A DNA stretch of 64,000 bases from Prevotella sp. 10(H) (GCF_000711235.1 NZ_JOMI01000009.1:186001-250000), one strand, 5' to 3'. Positions 29,138-38,455 are shown, numbered from the stretch's first letter. Notes: a model not told the origin generated them from the letters alone. Numbers and translations: made by a program.

Positions 29138-29500
29138 TCAGGCTTTTATCTTTTCGTATTTTTTCCTGTTATTTTCTATATTTTCCATATTCTTTACAGC
29201 CCATTCTACAAGATTATTGAGATAAGGCATCAACTCACTACCCGATTCGGTCAGTTTATATTCTACCCGTGGCGGAACTTCGGCATAAATCTTTCTCACC
29301 ACAAGTCCGTCAGCCTCTAACGACCTTAACGTAACGGTGAGCATCCGTTGCGAAATGTCGCCGATAGATTTGTGGATATCATTAAAGCGCATTGTACCGT
29401 TTACATTTAAGGTAGCAAGTACCAGAAGCGACCATTTATCTCCCAGCCGGCTGATAATATCCCTGATAGGGCAAGCTTCGATATGTAAAAAAGTTTTCAT
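29138..29500 (-). CDS. HxlR family transcriptional regulator
   Basis: 120 residues. A single winged-helix domain with the HxlR pattern: CPIRDIISRLGDKWSLLVLATL, RFNDIHKSIGDISQRMLTVTLRSLE, and the wing VPPRVEYKLTESG. Such proteins often respond to electrophiles or redox change. It is divergent from the DJ-1-like gene, and the shared intergenic region contains inverted repeats overlapping both promoters, so it probably controls that gene and itself. Confidence 0.9.
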   Translation of the reverse strand: MKTFLHIEACPIRDIISRLGDKWSLLVLATLNVNGTMRFNDIHKSIGDISQRMLTVTLRSLEADGLVVRKIYAEVPPRVEYKLTESGSELMPYLNNLVEWAVKNMENIENNRKKYEKIKA

Positions 29501-29597
29501 TTTTATTTAATTTTATATCTTTGATAATCAGCATTACTAACATCCGTGTAACTTAATTATCAATAAGTTCGTTCTTGCAATATCCGATTACTAATTA

Positions 29598-29642
29598 TAT
29601 GTTTGCATAACAAAAGTAATATAATTACTATTAGTAACTAAT
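29598..29642. promoter_or_regulatory. overlapping divergent promoters and candidate HxlR operator
   Basis: TATGTTTG (29598-29605, plus) can serve the DJ-1-like gene and minus-strand TACTTTTG (29611-29618) the hxlR gene. Next to them lie AGTAAT-ATA-ATTACT (29615-29629, perfect 6-base arms) and ATTAGT-A-ACTAAT (29630-29642, perfect arms). Two adjacent half-turn inverted repeats over the promoters are what an HxlR dimer site would look like. Confidence 0.5.
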
Positions 29643-29665
29643 ATAAACCATTAAAATTAACAACC

Positions 29666-30193
29666 ATGGGAAAGAAAGTTGCAGTATTAGCGGTAAACCC
29701 TGTAAACGGGGCCGGATTGTTCCAGTATCTGGAAGCATTCTACGAAAACGGTATTCAGTACAAGACCTATGCCGTGTCGGAAACAAGTGAAATTAAAACA
29801 AATTCGGGAATCAGCATCAAATTGGATGATGTAATTACTAATCTTAAAGGGCATGAAGATGAATACGATGCATTAGTTTTCGGTTGTGGAGATGCTATTC
29901 CTAAGTATAATGAAAATGCAGAAAAGCAGTTCAATCAGGACATGCTGGCTGTAATAAAAGCTTTTGCCGATAAGGATAAGATTATGATCGGACACTGTGC
30001 TGCAGCGATGTTTTTTGATAATCTCGGTATTGTTGACGGTCGCAAAGTTGCTTTGCATCCATATGCTAAAACTGCGGTGAAAGGATGTATAGGAACAGAT
30101 GAGAAAACAGTTGTAGACGGTAATTTTTATACGGCACAGACTGAGAACACAATTCCCGAACTTATACCTGAAATTTTAAAAGCATTGAAGTAA
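29666..30193 (+). CDS. DJ-1/PfpI family protein
   Basis: 175 residues of the class I glutamine-amidotransferase-like (DJ-1/PfpI) fold. The nucleophile elbow is GHCAAA, with His110-Cys111, and ALVFGCGDAIPKY is the conserved loop holding an acidic partner. Members are glyoxalases, chaperones or redox sensors. The divergent HxlR regulator suggests a role against reactive electrophiles. The precise activity is not assigned. Confidence 0.8.
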   Translation: MGKKVAVLAVNPVNGAGLFQYLEAFYENGIQYKTYAVSETSEIKTNSGISIKLDDVITNLKGHEDEYDALVFGCGDAIPKYNENAEKQFNQDMLAVIKAFADKDKIMIGHCAAAMFFDNLGIVDGRKVALHPYAKTAVKGCIGTDEKTVVDGNFYTAQTENTIPELIPEILKALK

Positions 30194-30223
30194 AATATCG
30201 GGTCTTTAGTATCTAGCATAAGG

Positions 30224-30250
30224 AAGCGGTTGCGATAGTGACCGCTTTTT
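30224..30250 (+). terminator. rho-independent terminator of the DJ-1-like gene
   Basis: AAGCGGT (30224-30230) pairs with ACCGCTT (30241-30247) across a 10-base loop and runs into T residues. Confidence 0.8.
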
Positions 30251-30276
30251 ATATTTACTACTATCGAATTTTTATC

Positions 30277-30284
30277 TATTTTTG
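30277..30284 (+). promoter_or_regulatory. -7 promoter box for recX
   Basis: TATTTTTG, 30 bases upstream of ATG 30315. Confidence 0.4.
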
Positions 30285-30314
30285 ATATTGCTTACACCAA
30301 AATCCTGAGATAGT

Positions 30315-30800
30315 ATGAAACTTACCGAACCCCAAGCCCTCAATCGCGTAGCAGCTTATTGTTCCAAAGCGGAACGATGCGAATATGATGTGCGCAAAAA
30401 ACTGGTTGCATGGGAACTGGAAAGTGATGCTATAAAACGGATTATCGATAGATTGAAAAAAGAACGATATCTCGATGATGCGCGTTTTGCCAAAAGCTTT
30501 ATAAACGATAAGATGAAGTTTAACAAATGGGGAAAGGCTAAAATTATTTTTGAACTAAAGAAAAAAAAGATATCCGAATCTATTTATAATCCTGTATTTG
30601 AAGAACTTTCCGGAGATGAATTTGAAGAACAGCTGATGCATATCCTCACAATAAAAGCAAAATCCGTAAAGGGGAAAAATGACTATGACAGAAAGACGAA
30701 ACTCATTCGCTTTGCGCTCGGACGAGGCTTTCCCATTGATTTAACTATCAAGTGTGTAAATAAACTTCTGGGTGGAGATTATGAGGAATCTGTTTCGTAA
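30315..30800 (+). CDS. recX: regulatory protein RecX
   Basis: 161 residues, all helical, made of three-helix repeats. The N-terminal pattern AAYCSKAERCEYDVRKKL and the RecX signature RLKKERYLDDARFAKSFI are clear. RecX binds RecA and limits filament extension. It overlaps comF by 20 bases, so the two are co-transcribed; recA itself is not in the window. Confidence 0.92.
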   Translation: MKLTEPQALNRVAAYCSKAERCEYDVRKKLVAWELESDAIKRIIDRLKKERYLDDARFAKSFINDKMKFNKWGKAKIIFELKKKKISESIYNPVFEELSGDEFEEQLMHILTIKAKSVKGKNDYDRKTKLIRFALGRGFPIDLTIKCVNKLLGGDYEESVS

Positions 30801-31470
30801 TTTCCTGAATCTGTTCTTTCCCGACCTTTGTGTGGTCTGCAAAGAGAGGCTATCGGAGGGAGAACTGCACATCTGCACCGATTGTCTATTTCTGCTTCCT
30901 AAAACAAACTTTCATCTGCAACCCGATAACCGTCTGGAACAGTTCTTTGCCGGACGTATTCCTTTTCAGCATATTGCGGCATATGCGTACTTTGTGAAAG
31001 GTGGCAGCATCCAGTCTGTTATCCATGAACTGAAATATCAGCGTAATCCCAAAATCGGGAATTTTATCGGTGAACTTTGCGGAGAAAATATAAAAGACAG
31101 CGATTTTATTGCAAGTATCGATTATCTGGTGCCCGTGCCATTGCATCCGAAGCGGGAAAAGCAAAGGGGATACAATCAGTCACTAGAAATCTGCAAAGGA
31201 ATATCGAAAGTAACGGGTATTGCAATCGATAATGAAACCTTAATCAGAAAGGTAAACAATAAATCGCAGACTAAGAATTCGCGTTTCGACCGCTGGAAGA
31301 ATGTAGAAGATATCTTTCAACTTACCGATACAGAAACTTTTAAAAATAAACATATCCTTTTGGTAGACGATGTAATTACAACAGGTTCTACATTAGAATC
31401 CTGCGCTAAGGAATTACTTAAATGCGACGGCTGCCGTATAAGCATTTATGCGGTAGGTACAGCCGGCTAA
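30781..31470 (+). CDS. ComF family protein (phosphoribosyltransferase-like)
   Basis: About 229 residues from ATG 30781; a GTG 9 bases upstream is less likely because a GGTGGAG ribosome-binding-like stretch precedes this ATG. An N-terminal four-cysteine zinc finger (C17, C20, C32, C35) is followed by a type I PRTase domain with VPVPLHPKREKQRGYNQS and the PRPP loop LLVDDVITTGST (about 193-204). ComF proteins act in DNA uptake in competent bacteria; the role here is unproven. Confidence 0.88.
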   Translation: MRNLFRNFLNLFFPDLCVVCKERLSEGELHICTDCLFLLPKTNFHLQPDNRLEQFFAGRIPFQHIAAYAYFVKGGSIQSVIHELKYQRNPKIGNFIGELCGENIKDSDFIASIDYLVPVPLHPKREKQRGYNQSLEICKGISKVTGIAIDNETLIRKVNNKSQTKNSRFDRWKNVEDIFQLTDTETFKNKHILLVDDVITTGSTLESCAKELLKCDGCRISIYAVGTAG

Positions 31471-31528
31471 TAATTTGTACGATAAAAGTTAATGCCCTGA
31501 TACAAGCCGTAAATTGTAACTAATTTTT

Positions 31529-31536
31529 TACCTTTG
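31529..31536 (+). promoter_or_regulatory. -7 promoter box for hisS
   Basis: TACCTTTG, 43 bases upstream of ATG 31580. Confidence 0.45.
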
Positions 31537-31579
31537 CACCTCAAATAAACAGTTACTTACATTTTTGAAATATAAAGCT

Positions 31580-32947
31580 ATGTCGCAACCTTCAATTCCT
31601 AAAGGAACAAGAGATTTTTCGCCTGAAGAAATGGCGAAGCGTAACTATATTTTCTATACTATCCGCGAAGTATTCAAATTGTATGGTTTCCGCCAGATAG
31701 AAACTCCGGCTATGGAAAACCTCTCGACACTGATGGGTAAGTACGGCGAAGAAGGGGATAAGCTTTTATTCAAAATTCTGAACTCGGGTGATTATCTGAA
31801 GGATATCAAAGACGAAGAACTGACAGAAAGGAATGTAAACCGGCTCGCTACCAAGCTGAGCGAAAAAGGTCTCCGTTACGACCTCACCGTGCCGTTTGCA
31901 CGCTACGTGGTGATGCACCGCAATGAAATTACATTTCCGTTCAAACGCTATCAGATACAGCCTGTATGGCGTGCCGACCGTCCGCAAAAAGGGCGTTATC
32001 GCGAGTTTTTCCAGTGCGATGCCGATATAGTAGGTTCAGATTCGTTGATAAATGAGGTGGAACTTATTCAGATTATCGACGAGGTATTCCACCGTTTCGG
32101 TATCCGTGTATGTATCAAGCTGAACAACCGCAAAATATTGTCGGGCATTGCCGAAATTATAGGTGAGTCGGACAAAATCACGGATATTACCATTGCCATA
32201 GACAAGCTGGATAAGATAGGTCTGGACAAGGTAAATGAAGAACTGGCATCAAAAGGTATCTCGCAGAAAGCTATAGAACAACTTCAGCCGATAATCCTTT
32301 TAGAGGGTTCGAATGAAGAAAAGCTGCAGACGCTGAGGACAATTCTCGAAAAATCTGAAACGGGTGTCAAAGGGGTGGAAGAAATTGCATTCATTCTTGA
32401 CAGACTGAAAATTATGGGCATCCGTTCACAATTAGAGCTGGATTTGACGCTCGCCCGCGGATTGAACTATTATACAGGTGCTATCATCGAAGTCAAGGCT
32501 TTGGATGTGCAGATAGGAAGCATCACAGGCGGCGGACGTTACGATAACCTGACAGGTATATTCGGGCTGCAGGGAGTATCGGGCGTAGGATTCTCTTTCG
32601 GTGCCGACCGTATTTTCGATGTATTGAACCAGCTGGATTTATATCCGAAAGATTCTATACAAAATACGCAGGTACTGTTTGTCAATTTCGGTGAAGCGGA
32701 AGAAAAATATATCCTTCCTGTCATTACAAAAATACGTCAGGCAAGCATTTCTACAGAGATTTACCCCGAAGCTGCGAAAATGAAAAAGCAGATGTCGTAT
32801 GCCGATTCGAACAAAATACCGTATGTAGCCATTATCGGCGAAAATGAAATGGCGGAAAATAAAATGACACTGAAAAATATGCAAACGGGCGAGCAGCAGT
32901 TGCTGAGCCTCGAAGAATGCATCAATATACTTACATCAGTAAAATAA
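31580..32947 (+). CDS. hisS: histidyl-tRNA synthetase
   Basis: 455 residues, class II. ATG 31580 gives [13 protein letters not shown] with the conserved KGTRD; a TTG 15 bases upstream is not needed. Motif 2 ([22 protein letters not shown]) and the HisA/HisB signatures ([20 protein letters not shown]) are intact, and a C-terminal anticodon domain with [14 protein letters not shown] follows. The next gene starts after 1 base. Confidence 0.97.
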   Translation: MSQPSIPKGTRDFSPEEMAKRNYIFYTIREVFKLYGFRQIETPAMENLSTLMGKYGEEGDKLLFKILNSGDYLKDIKDEELTERNVNRLATKLSEKGLRYDLTVPFARYVVMHRNEITFPFKRYQIQPVWRADRPQKGRYREFFQCDADIVGSDSLINEVELIQIIDEVFHRFGIRVCIKLNNRKILSGIAEIIGESDKITDITIAIDKLDKIGLDKVNEELASKGISQKAIEQLQPIILLEGSNEEKLQTLRTILEKSETGVKGVEEIAFILDRLKIMGIRSQLELDLTLARGLNYYTGAIIEVKALDVQIGSITGGGRYDNLTGIFGLQGVSGVGFSFGADRIFDVLNQLDLYPKDSIQNTQVLFVNFGEAEEKYILPVITKIRQASISTEIYPEAAKMKKQMSYADSNKIPYVAIIGENEMAENKMTLKNMQTGEQQLLSLEECINILTSVK

Positions 32948-32948
32948 A

Positions 32949-33938
32949 ATGGAATACAGGCTTAACAAATATATCAGTAATTCGGGTTTCTGTTCCCGGC
33001 GCGAAGCAGATAAGCTTATCGAAAACGGTAAGGTAACTATAAACGGAAAACGTGCCACGGTAGGCATGAGAGTACTGCCGAAGCAAAAGGTAAGGGTGAA
33101 TGGCGAACTTATTGTCAATGATATTGAACCCGTATATATTGCTTTCAATAAGCCTGTGGGCATTGTGAGTACGACCGACCCGCTCGAGAAAGACAATATC
33201 GTGAATTTTATAAGGCATGAGCAGCGTATTTTTCCTATTGGTCGTCTGGATAAAGATTCACAAGGTCTGATATTGTTGACAAACGACGGTGATATTGTAA
33301 ATAAGATACTCAGGGTAGGGAACAACCATAAGAAAGACTATATAGTAAAGGTTGATAAGCCAATAACAAAGGATTTCATTACACGGATGTCGCAGGGAAT
33401 ACCTATCCTCGACCGTGTTACCCGTAAATGCGAATTGACGGAAATAAATCCCTACACATTCAAAATAACGCTTATTCAGGGCCTGAACAGGCAGATAAGA
33501 CGCATGTGCGAATATCTCGGTTATGAGGTTACCAGACTGGAGCGCATTAAGATAATGAATATAGAACTGGGTAATCTGGGACAAGGGAACTGGAGAGACC
33601 TGACTAATGCTGAACTGGAAGGATTATTCGATTTGCTGGAAGATTCGGAGAAAACCGAAAAGAGTAAGAAGACAGGCGGCAGCAATAAGTCATTCAACAG
33701 GGAACTTGAAAAATCCGATATAAAGACCGACCGCCGGAAAGCCGGCATTGCAAATAAATATGCTAAGGAGAAGAAAACAGATAAACCTAAGGGTTCATTT
33801 GCTCCGGAAGAAAACGCTACAGGAAAGGTAAAACCGAAGCATAAAGGCAAACCTGCAAGCGGACTACGTGTAGGCAAACAAAAGGTGGCGGCAAATAAGC
33901 CTAAACCGAAGCCACGTCCCCAATCGAAGAAAAAGTAA
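32949..33938 (+). CDS. 23S rRNA pseudouridine synthase, RluF/RluB type, with basic tail
   Basis: 329 residues. An N-terminal S4 RNA-binding domain ([20 protein letters not shown]) is followed by the RsuA/RluB/E/F catalytic domain with [10 protein letters not shown] (catalytic Asp101) and the [15 protein letters not shown] segment. The catalytic part is most like RluF. The last ~100 residues are a low-complexity Lys/Pro/Gly-rich tail not needed for the fold; similar tails occur in other Bacteroidota members. Co-transcribed with hisS. Confidence 0.88.
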   Translation: MEYRLNKYISNSGFCSRREADKLIENGKVTINGKRATVGMRVLPKQKVRVNGELIVNDIEPVYIAFNKPVGIVSTTDPLEKDNIVNFIRHEQRIFPIGRLDKDSQGLILLTNDGDIVNKILRVGNNHKKDYIVKVDKPITKDFITRMSQGIPILDRVTRKCELTEINPYTFKITLIQGLNRQIRRMCEYLGYEVTRLERIKIMNIELGNLGQGNWRDLTNAELEGLFDLLEDSEKTEKSKKTGGSNKSFNRELEKSDIKTDRRKAGIANKYAKEKKTDKPKGSFAPEENATGKVKPKHKGKPASGLRVGKQKVAANKPKPKPRPQSKKK

Positions 33939-33958
33939 CATAAGAATAATAAGAAAAG

Positions 33959-33988
33959 CAAGAGCCGGTAGTAAGCCGGCTCTTGTTA
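33959..33988. terminator. bidirectional terminator between rluF-type gene and alkyltransferase-like gene
   Basis: CAAGAGCCGG (33959-33968) and CCGGCTCTTG (33976-33985) form a perfect 10-base stem around a 7-base loop between two convergent genes. Confidence 0.85.
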
Positions 33989-33989
33989 T

Positions 33990-34331
33990 TTATAATTCTA
34001 TCTCATCCAATGGATTCCAAAATACTTTTTTCCAGTTTTTTATTTTATCGTTTACGACTGTAATACCTTCGGCTTCCAGTAGCTGTTGCATTTCGCCCGA
34101 ACTTCCGAAAGATTCTTTTCCCGACAATACTCCGCTGCTGTTAACCACGCGATATGCCGGAACAGCACCTCCTCCGTCGTCTCCACCTATTAAATGCCCT
34201 ACCATACGCGACATATTGGGATAACCTATCGCTTTGGCAATAGCGCCGTAGCTTGTAGCCCGCCCGTATGGAATCATTCTCACAATCTCATTTACGGCTC
34301 TTGTAAAATCTTTTTTATCGACTTTGGTCAT
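33990..34331 (-). CDS. alkyltransferase-like protein (MGMT family without the catalytic cysteine)
   Basis: About 113 residues from ATG 34331; an ATG 21 bases upstream is possible. It is the DNA-binding domain of O6-alkylguanine-DNA alkyltransferases: IPYGRATSYGAIAKAIG, SRMVGHLI, and the active-site segment reading PAYRVV (58-63) instead of PCHRVV. The acceptor Cys is Ala59. Such ATL proteins cannot remove alkyl groups; they bind and flag O6-alkylguanine for nucleotide excision repair. Standalone gene. Confidence 0.88.
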   Translation of the reverse strand: MTKVDKKDFTRAVNEIVRMIPYGRATSYGAIAKAIGYPNMSRMVGHLIGGDDGGGAVPAYRVVNSSGVLSGKESFGSSGEMQQLLEAEGITVVNDKIKNWKKVFWNPLDEIEL

Positions 34332-34352
34332 AATAAATTTACTCTTATACAA

Positions 34353-34735
34353 ATATAATATATCAAGTAGTGATATCGTTTATTATGCTTATAATTTTAT
34401 CTATATAATAATAGCTGATAGCTTTTAGCCGTTAGCCATTAGCTCTTTGACATAGGTTTTAGTTACAAGTTACTTCGCCCTGCGGGCAGTTACGAGTTAC
34501 GGATTATTAATTGTTCATTTTTAATTATTAATTAGTTCCTGTTACTTTTGTTACTTTTTAACATTGCCTCTCGCAAAGTCACAAGGCCCCAAAGAAATAT
34601 TGTTAACTGCTAACTGTTGACTGCTAACTGTAAAATCCGTTACTTTTGTTACTTTTTAACAATAAATGGTTAATAAGTATAAATAATAATTTGGTTTAGG
34701 AATGGATACTGTTAAAATAGTGTAGGTATAAAAAC
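34353..34735. repeat. intergenic region with second copy of the dispersed repeat
   Basis: No gene is seen. Bases 34411-34520 resemble 1511-1600 (runs of 'agctgatagc', 'gccgttagccattagctcttt', then 'ggattattaattgttcatt'). The tandem gttacttttgttactttttaac occurs at about 34539-34561 and 34638-34660. Between them is a stretch of short repeats (taactgctaactgttgactgc). A small GCCC-TGC-GGGC hairpin lies near 34477. Confidence 0.55.
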
Positions 34736-34761
34736 AGGGATTACCCGAGTGGATAACCCCT
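34728..34761 (-). terminator. rho-independent terminator of the kinase-GH97 operon
   Basis: On the minus strand AGGGGTTATCC pairs with GGGTAATCCCT (two wobble pairs) around a 4-base loop, followed by GTTTTTA. It is 24 bases past the GH97 stop. Confidence 0.75.
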
Positions 34762-34785
34762 ATTGCCAATTTCTGTATCGAAGTG

Positions 34786-36792
34786 TTACTTTTTAGTGAT
34801 TTGGATGACATAGCCGCCACCCGGAGCCATAGATACCGGTAACTTTTTGTTAGCAGGTATGTCTATCGTTTCTTTTTTATAGTCACGGGCAGCACGGTGA
34901 GCGTTTGCCCCGTCTTTGAATACCTCGCCTTTGAAGTTTCCTTCGCCGAGAAATGACAGGTCTATCTCCATTTTACGGGCATCCCAATTTGTCAGGGTAC
35001 CTACATACCATTCGTTGCCTTTCTGCCGTGCAATAGCGATGTATTTGCCTATCTGTCCGTCGAGAGATATTGTATTATCCCACACGGTAGGTACTTTGGC
35101 TATAAACTCTGTACATTCAGGTTCGGCCATATAATTAGACGGGCTGTCGCAAAGCATATTAATCGGGGATTCGAATATGATGTATTCTGCTAGCTGACGG
35201 CAACGCGTTCCCTGACTCATAGTTTCGCTATATACGCTTCTGTAGTTACCTTTTGTGGCATTGCGCATCGCTCCCTGTGTATAGTCAACAGGGCCGGCTA
35301 CCTGACGGATAAACGGCATGGTGACATCGTATGTTACCTGATCGAGTTCAGGCCCCGACCATTTCAGTTGTTCAAGACCGTTCACTCCTTCAAAATTGAT
35401 TACGTTAGGGTAAGTGCGTTGAAGTCCTGTCGGCTTGTATGTCCCGTGGAAATCGATAAGCACCTTATATTTGGCACCCATTTCGGCAGCGCGGCGGTGG
35501 AAGTCGACCATGATCTGGTCGTCGCGATCCATAAAGTCTACTTTGAATCCTTTGATGCCCATTTCGCTGTAATGCTTGCATACCCTTTCAAGGTCTCTGT
35601 CGAAAGCATGGTATCCCGCCCAAAGTATGAGATCTACATTCTTGCTTTGAGCATAGGCGGAAAGCTCCGGCAGGTTTATTTCCGGTACTACCTGAAACAG
35701 GTCGGCTTTTTTATTAACCGCCCAGCCTTCGTCGAGAATGACGTATTCGATGCCGTATTTTGATGCGAAGTCAATGTAGTACTTATATGTTTCGTTGTTT
35801 ACACCGGTTTTGAAATCGACATTGTACAGATTCCAGTCGTTCCACCATTCCCAGGCTACCTTGCCCGGTTTCACCCATGAATAGTCGCCCTGAGAAGGAG
35901 TAGCAAGTTTAAAGATCATATCGCTGTCTGCCAGTTCCGAATCTTTCTCAGCTACTATGATAGTTCTCCACGGGAAGCTTGTTCCGGCATCGAACTTGGC
36001 TATGTATGGTTCGCGGGTGTCGACCAATATCTGTAATTCGTTGTGACCTCCTTGACGTGTATCTTTAGGATAAGGCGCAAAAACACCTTTCAGACTGTTG
36101 GCTTTGTCACCCGGATAGAGAAACATTCCGGGATAGTTCATAAGATCGGCTTCTGCGATGCATATCTTTTTACCATTCGCTCCTTCGACAACCAATGGTG
36201 AAATGCCGAGACGCTTTTTGTTCCATTCCGATAAGGATATATTGTGGTAGGGTTGTTCGAAAGAATTCATGTATTGCTTTTCAATAGGTGTATTCTCGGA
36301 GCGGTTTGTGTATGCTATAAAAGCTTTGTGATCGGCAGGGAAATTATATTCTGCCTGCTCGTTTTCCACGATGAAAGGTTTCTTAGAAATGGATACGAAG
36401 CGGTAGGCAATACCGTCATTATAGGCGCGGAATATGATATTATAATCTCCCTTGAATCTGAGAGTAAGCTCGTTGTAATTGTCTATTACCTTGCTGCGTT
36501 TGTAAACAGGTGCATCTATTATTTGATTGACTGTTTTTGTAGATGAGCCGGATAACTTGGGTTCGAGACCTAAAGTAGTGCCGCCAACGAGTGTCATTGA
36601 AAGAGGAGACTTATCGAGCATCAGATCTCCGGCATGAGATACAGAATACTCTATAGTCTTGCCGATAGTGATATTGGCTTGCAGCTTTCCATCAGGAGCT
36701 TTTAGCGTAAATTGTTTTTGAGCGTCCATCGTCATTGAATAACAGAGTAATAAACTGAATAATGATAAGATTGTCAGATTGTTTTTTCTCAT
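34786..36792 (-). CDS. glycoside hydrolase family 97 (alpha-glucosidase/alpha-galactosidase)
   Basis: 668 residues with a signal peptide (LFSLLLCYSMTMDAQ). An N-terminal beta-sandwich (to about 280) is followed by the (beta/alpha)8 barrel with YVILDEGW, GFKVDFMDRDDQ and VINFEGVNG, then a C-terminal beta domain ending in PGGGYVIQI. The Asp in KVDFMDR is at the place of the nucleophile of retaining GH97 enzymes (alpha-galactosidase branch), whereas inverting SusB-type enzymes lack it; this favours a retaining enzyme, though I have not aligned it. Located in the periplasm. It follows the kinase gene by 33 bases. Confidence 0.88.
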   Translation of the reverse strand: MRKNNLTILSLFSLLLCYSMTMDAQKQFTLKAPDGKLQANITIGKTIEYSVSHAGDLMLDKSPLSMTLVGGTTLGLEPKLSGSSTKTVNQIIDAPVYKRSKVIDNYNELTLRFKGDYNIIFRAYNDGIAYRFVSISKKPFIVENEQAEYNFPADHKAFIAYTNRSENTPIEKQYMNSFEQPYHNISLSEWNKKRLGISPLVVEGANGKKICIAEADLMNYPGMFLYPGDKANSLKGVFAPYPKDTRQGGHNELQILVDTREPYIAKFDAGTSFPWRTIIVAEKDSELADSDMIFKLATPSQGDYSWVKPGKVAWEWWNDWNLYNVDFKTGVNNETYKYYIDFASKYGIEYVILDEGWAVNKKADLFQVVPEINLPELSAYAQSKNVDLILWAGYHAFDRDLERVCKHYSEMGIKGFKVDFMDRDDQIMVDFHRRAAEMGAKYKVLIDFHGTYKPTGLQRTYPNVINFEGVNGLEQLKWSGPELDQVTYDVTMPFIRQVAGPVDYTQGAMRNATKGNYRSVYSETMSQGTRCRQLAEYIIFESPINMLCDSPSNYMAEPECTEFIAKVPTVWDNTISLDGQIGKYIAIARQKGNEWYVGTLTNWDARKMEIDLSFLGEGNFKGEVFKDGANAHRAARDYKKETIDIPANKKLPVSMAPGGGYVIQITKK

Positions 36793-36825
36793 TGTTATTG
36801 ATATTTGAGGGTTAATGGTTTTGGG

Positions 36826-37911
36826 TTATTTTCGGAGGTCGGCAACAAGTTTATTCACAATGTTGCACATCATATCGTAATTCTCTTCCATCGATCGGAG
36901 AAGCTTATATTGAGCACGGGTGCGAACGAGGTTGTGTTTTTCATCTTTTACCTTATAGTAATTATCGCCGTCGATGTAATCCATAAGGAAACGCAGTACT
37001 TGTTCGAAAGTAATGTATTTGGCAGAGAAAGCCAGATTTTCTATCTCTGCCGGAGTTAAGAATGAGATTGCTTCGGATAAATATCCTTTGGTATATCCTT
37101 CGAATATATCCATTTTAACATATACCTTGTCAAGATTTTCATCGTCTTCCTTTCCGGCGTTTGTATATGATCGTATAGCATCACCGTAATCGTTGAGGCA
37201 CATACTGCTCAACACTGTATCGAGATCGATGACGCACAAGACATTCCCCTGTTTATCGAACAGGATATTATTTATCTTGGTATCGTTGTGGGTAATTCTT
37301 ACCGGTATTTCCCCCGCTTCGAATTTTTCCCATAAGGCAAGCATTTCGTTTCGTCGGCTTTCTATCCATTCTATTTCTTTCTGTACCTGCGATTTTCTTG
37401 CTACCGGATCTTTCATTAATACCTCGTCCCATTGTTGGAAACGGTATTTCATATTATGAAAGCCGGGCAATATATCAGCTAGCGGTTCATTCATGTCGGC
37501 GAGCATTGCCTGAAATTGTCCGATACCTTTTCCTCCGCGTGCAGCGAGTTCGGGAGAATCGGCATATTCGTATGTCAGCGTATTATCAATAAACAGGCAG
37601 GCAGCCCAGTATTCACCTTCTTCATCGAGATAATACAATTTATTGTCTTTGGTAGGTGTTATTGTAAGAGCTTCACGTAAAGGATTTCCACCTTTTTTGA
37701 TAATCTTTTCTTTAAGATGAGAGGTTACTTTATGGATATTGTCCATCATTGCCGGAATATCCTTGAAGATGTTTTTATTCTTCTTCTGCAAGATGTAGTT
37801 TGGACTGTCACCGACAGTCTCTACAAAGAAAGTATCATTAATAAGTCCTTCGCCAAGCGGACGAATTTCCTTTACCTGTCCGTCGAAAGAAAAGTGTTTT
37901 CCTGCATTCAT
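36826..37911 (-). CDS. APH-superfamily sugar kinase (N-acetylhexosamine kinase-like)
   Basis: 361 residues of the aminoglycoside-phosphotransferase fold. The glycine-rich start is PLGEGLINDTF, the catalytic loop is RITHNDTKINNILF (HxD with the downstream Asn), and CVIDLDTV is the metal-binding DxD segment. The pattern matches bacterial NahK-type anomeric kinases more than drug kinases. Being co-transcribed with a GH97 glycosidase, it may phosphorylate the released sugar. Substrate unproven. Confidence 0.75.
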   Translation of the reverse strand: MNAGKHFSFDGQVKEIRPLGEGLINDTFFVETVGDSPNYILQKKNKNIFKDIPAMMDNIHKVTSHLKEKIIKKGGNPLREALTITPTKDNKLYYLDEEGEYWAACLFIDNTLTYEYADSPELAARGGKGIGQFQAMLADMNEPLADILPGFHNMKYRFQQWDEVLMKDPVARKSQVQKEIEWIESRRNEMLALWEKFEAGEIPVRITHNDTKINNILFDKQGNVLCVIDLDTVLSSMCLNDYGDAIRSYTNAGKEDDENLDKVYVKMDIFEGYTKGYLSEAISFLTPAEIENLAFSAKYITFEQVLRFLMDYIDGDNYYKVKDEKHNLVRTRAQYKLLRSMEENYDMMCNIVNKLVADLRK

Positions 37912-37955
37912 AGGTCTTTTATTATTAAATTAAGATTATAATCGTTATCGATGTT

Positions 37956-37977
37956 TTGCAATGAGATTGAATTGCAA
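37956..37977. promoter_or_regulatory. inverted repeat upstream of the kinase-GH97 operon
   Basis: TTGCAAT-N8-ATTGCAA, perfect 7-base arms, 45 bases before the kinase start. Possible operator of an unidentified regulator. Confidence 0.35.
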
Positions 37978-38289
37978 GACCGGTATTGGTTTAAGGTCAA
38001 ATATTGAACGAAGATAATAACTTCATTTCTCTTAACATTCATTTTTCTGTGTTTTTTCATATTTCAATTATCTATATATAAACGATATTTGAATTGATTT
38101 TGTAATCTGATAAGAAAATTATGTTTGTTAATAAAAATTAAACTGAGTAGACTATTACTTTTTTAATGAGCAAAAGAGTAATTGTTTTAAAATCAGTAAT
38201 TCAATAACGATTTTTATTGACGGGAGCACCAACAGATATCATACAGAATGAGGAAAACTGTAATAATGTGTATTTTTTGAGAGTATAAA
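37978..38289. other. AT-rich intergenic region, nothing recognised
   Basis: Over 300 bases between the kinase operon and the tRNA-Lys promoter. No ORF with coding character, repeat or RNA gene is seen. Confidence 0.4.
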
Positions 38290-38320
38290 TTTGGAGAATA
38301 AATATTTTCTACTACCTTTG
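38290..38320 (+). promoter_or_regulatory. promoter of tRNA-Lys (TTTG-N19-TACCTTTG)
   Basis: TTTG at 38290-38293, 19 bases, TACCTTTG at 38313-38320: a consensus Bacteroidota promoter 26 bases upstream of the mature tRNA 5' end. Confidence 0.8.
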
Positions 38321-38346
38321 CACTCGCTTTGATAAAGCAATAGGGA

Positions 38347-38419
38347 GATTCCGTAGCTCAGCAGGTAGAGCACATCACTTTTAATGATGGGGTCCTGGGT
38401 TCGAGCCCCAGCGGGATCA
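38347..38419 (+). tRNA. tRNA-Lys (anticodon UUU)
   Basis: 73 bases. The acceptor GATTCCG pairs with CGGGATC (one T-G pair), discriminator A38419, no encoded CCA. D arm GCTC-AGCAGGTA-GAGC; anticodon stem CATCA/TGATG with loop CTTTTAA, so the anticodon is TTT at 38380-38382. The T arm CTGGG-TTCGAGC-CCCAG has the standard TTCGA. It is the left border of an 8.7-kb island, so its 3' end is probably the integration site. Confidence 0.95.
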
Positions 38420-38455
38420 CTGATAAGGCTGGAAATCAGCAACATACAAAGATTT

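Noticed and set aside
34411-34660. Repeat region considered as a structured RNA or riboswitch
   Set aside because: Repeats are low-complexity and no conserved aptamer pattern was seen; the convergent orientation of neighbouring genes leaves no downstream gene to control.
38239-38445. A minus-strand reading frame of 68 codons
   Set aside because: It lies across the tRNA-Lys gene and its promoter and is antisense to them; it has no coding features.
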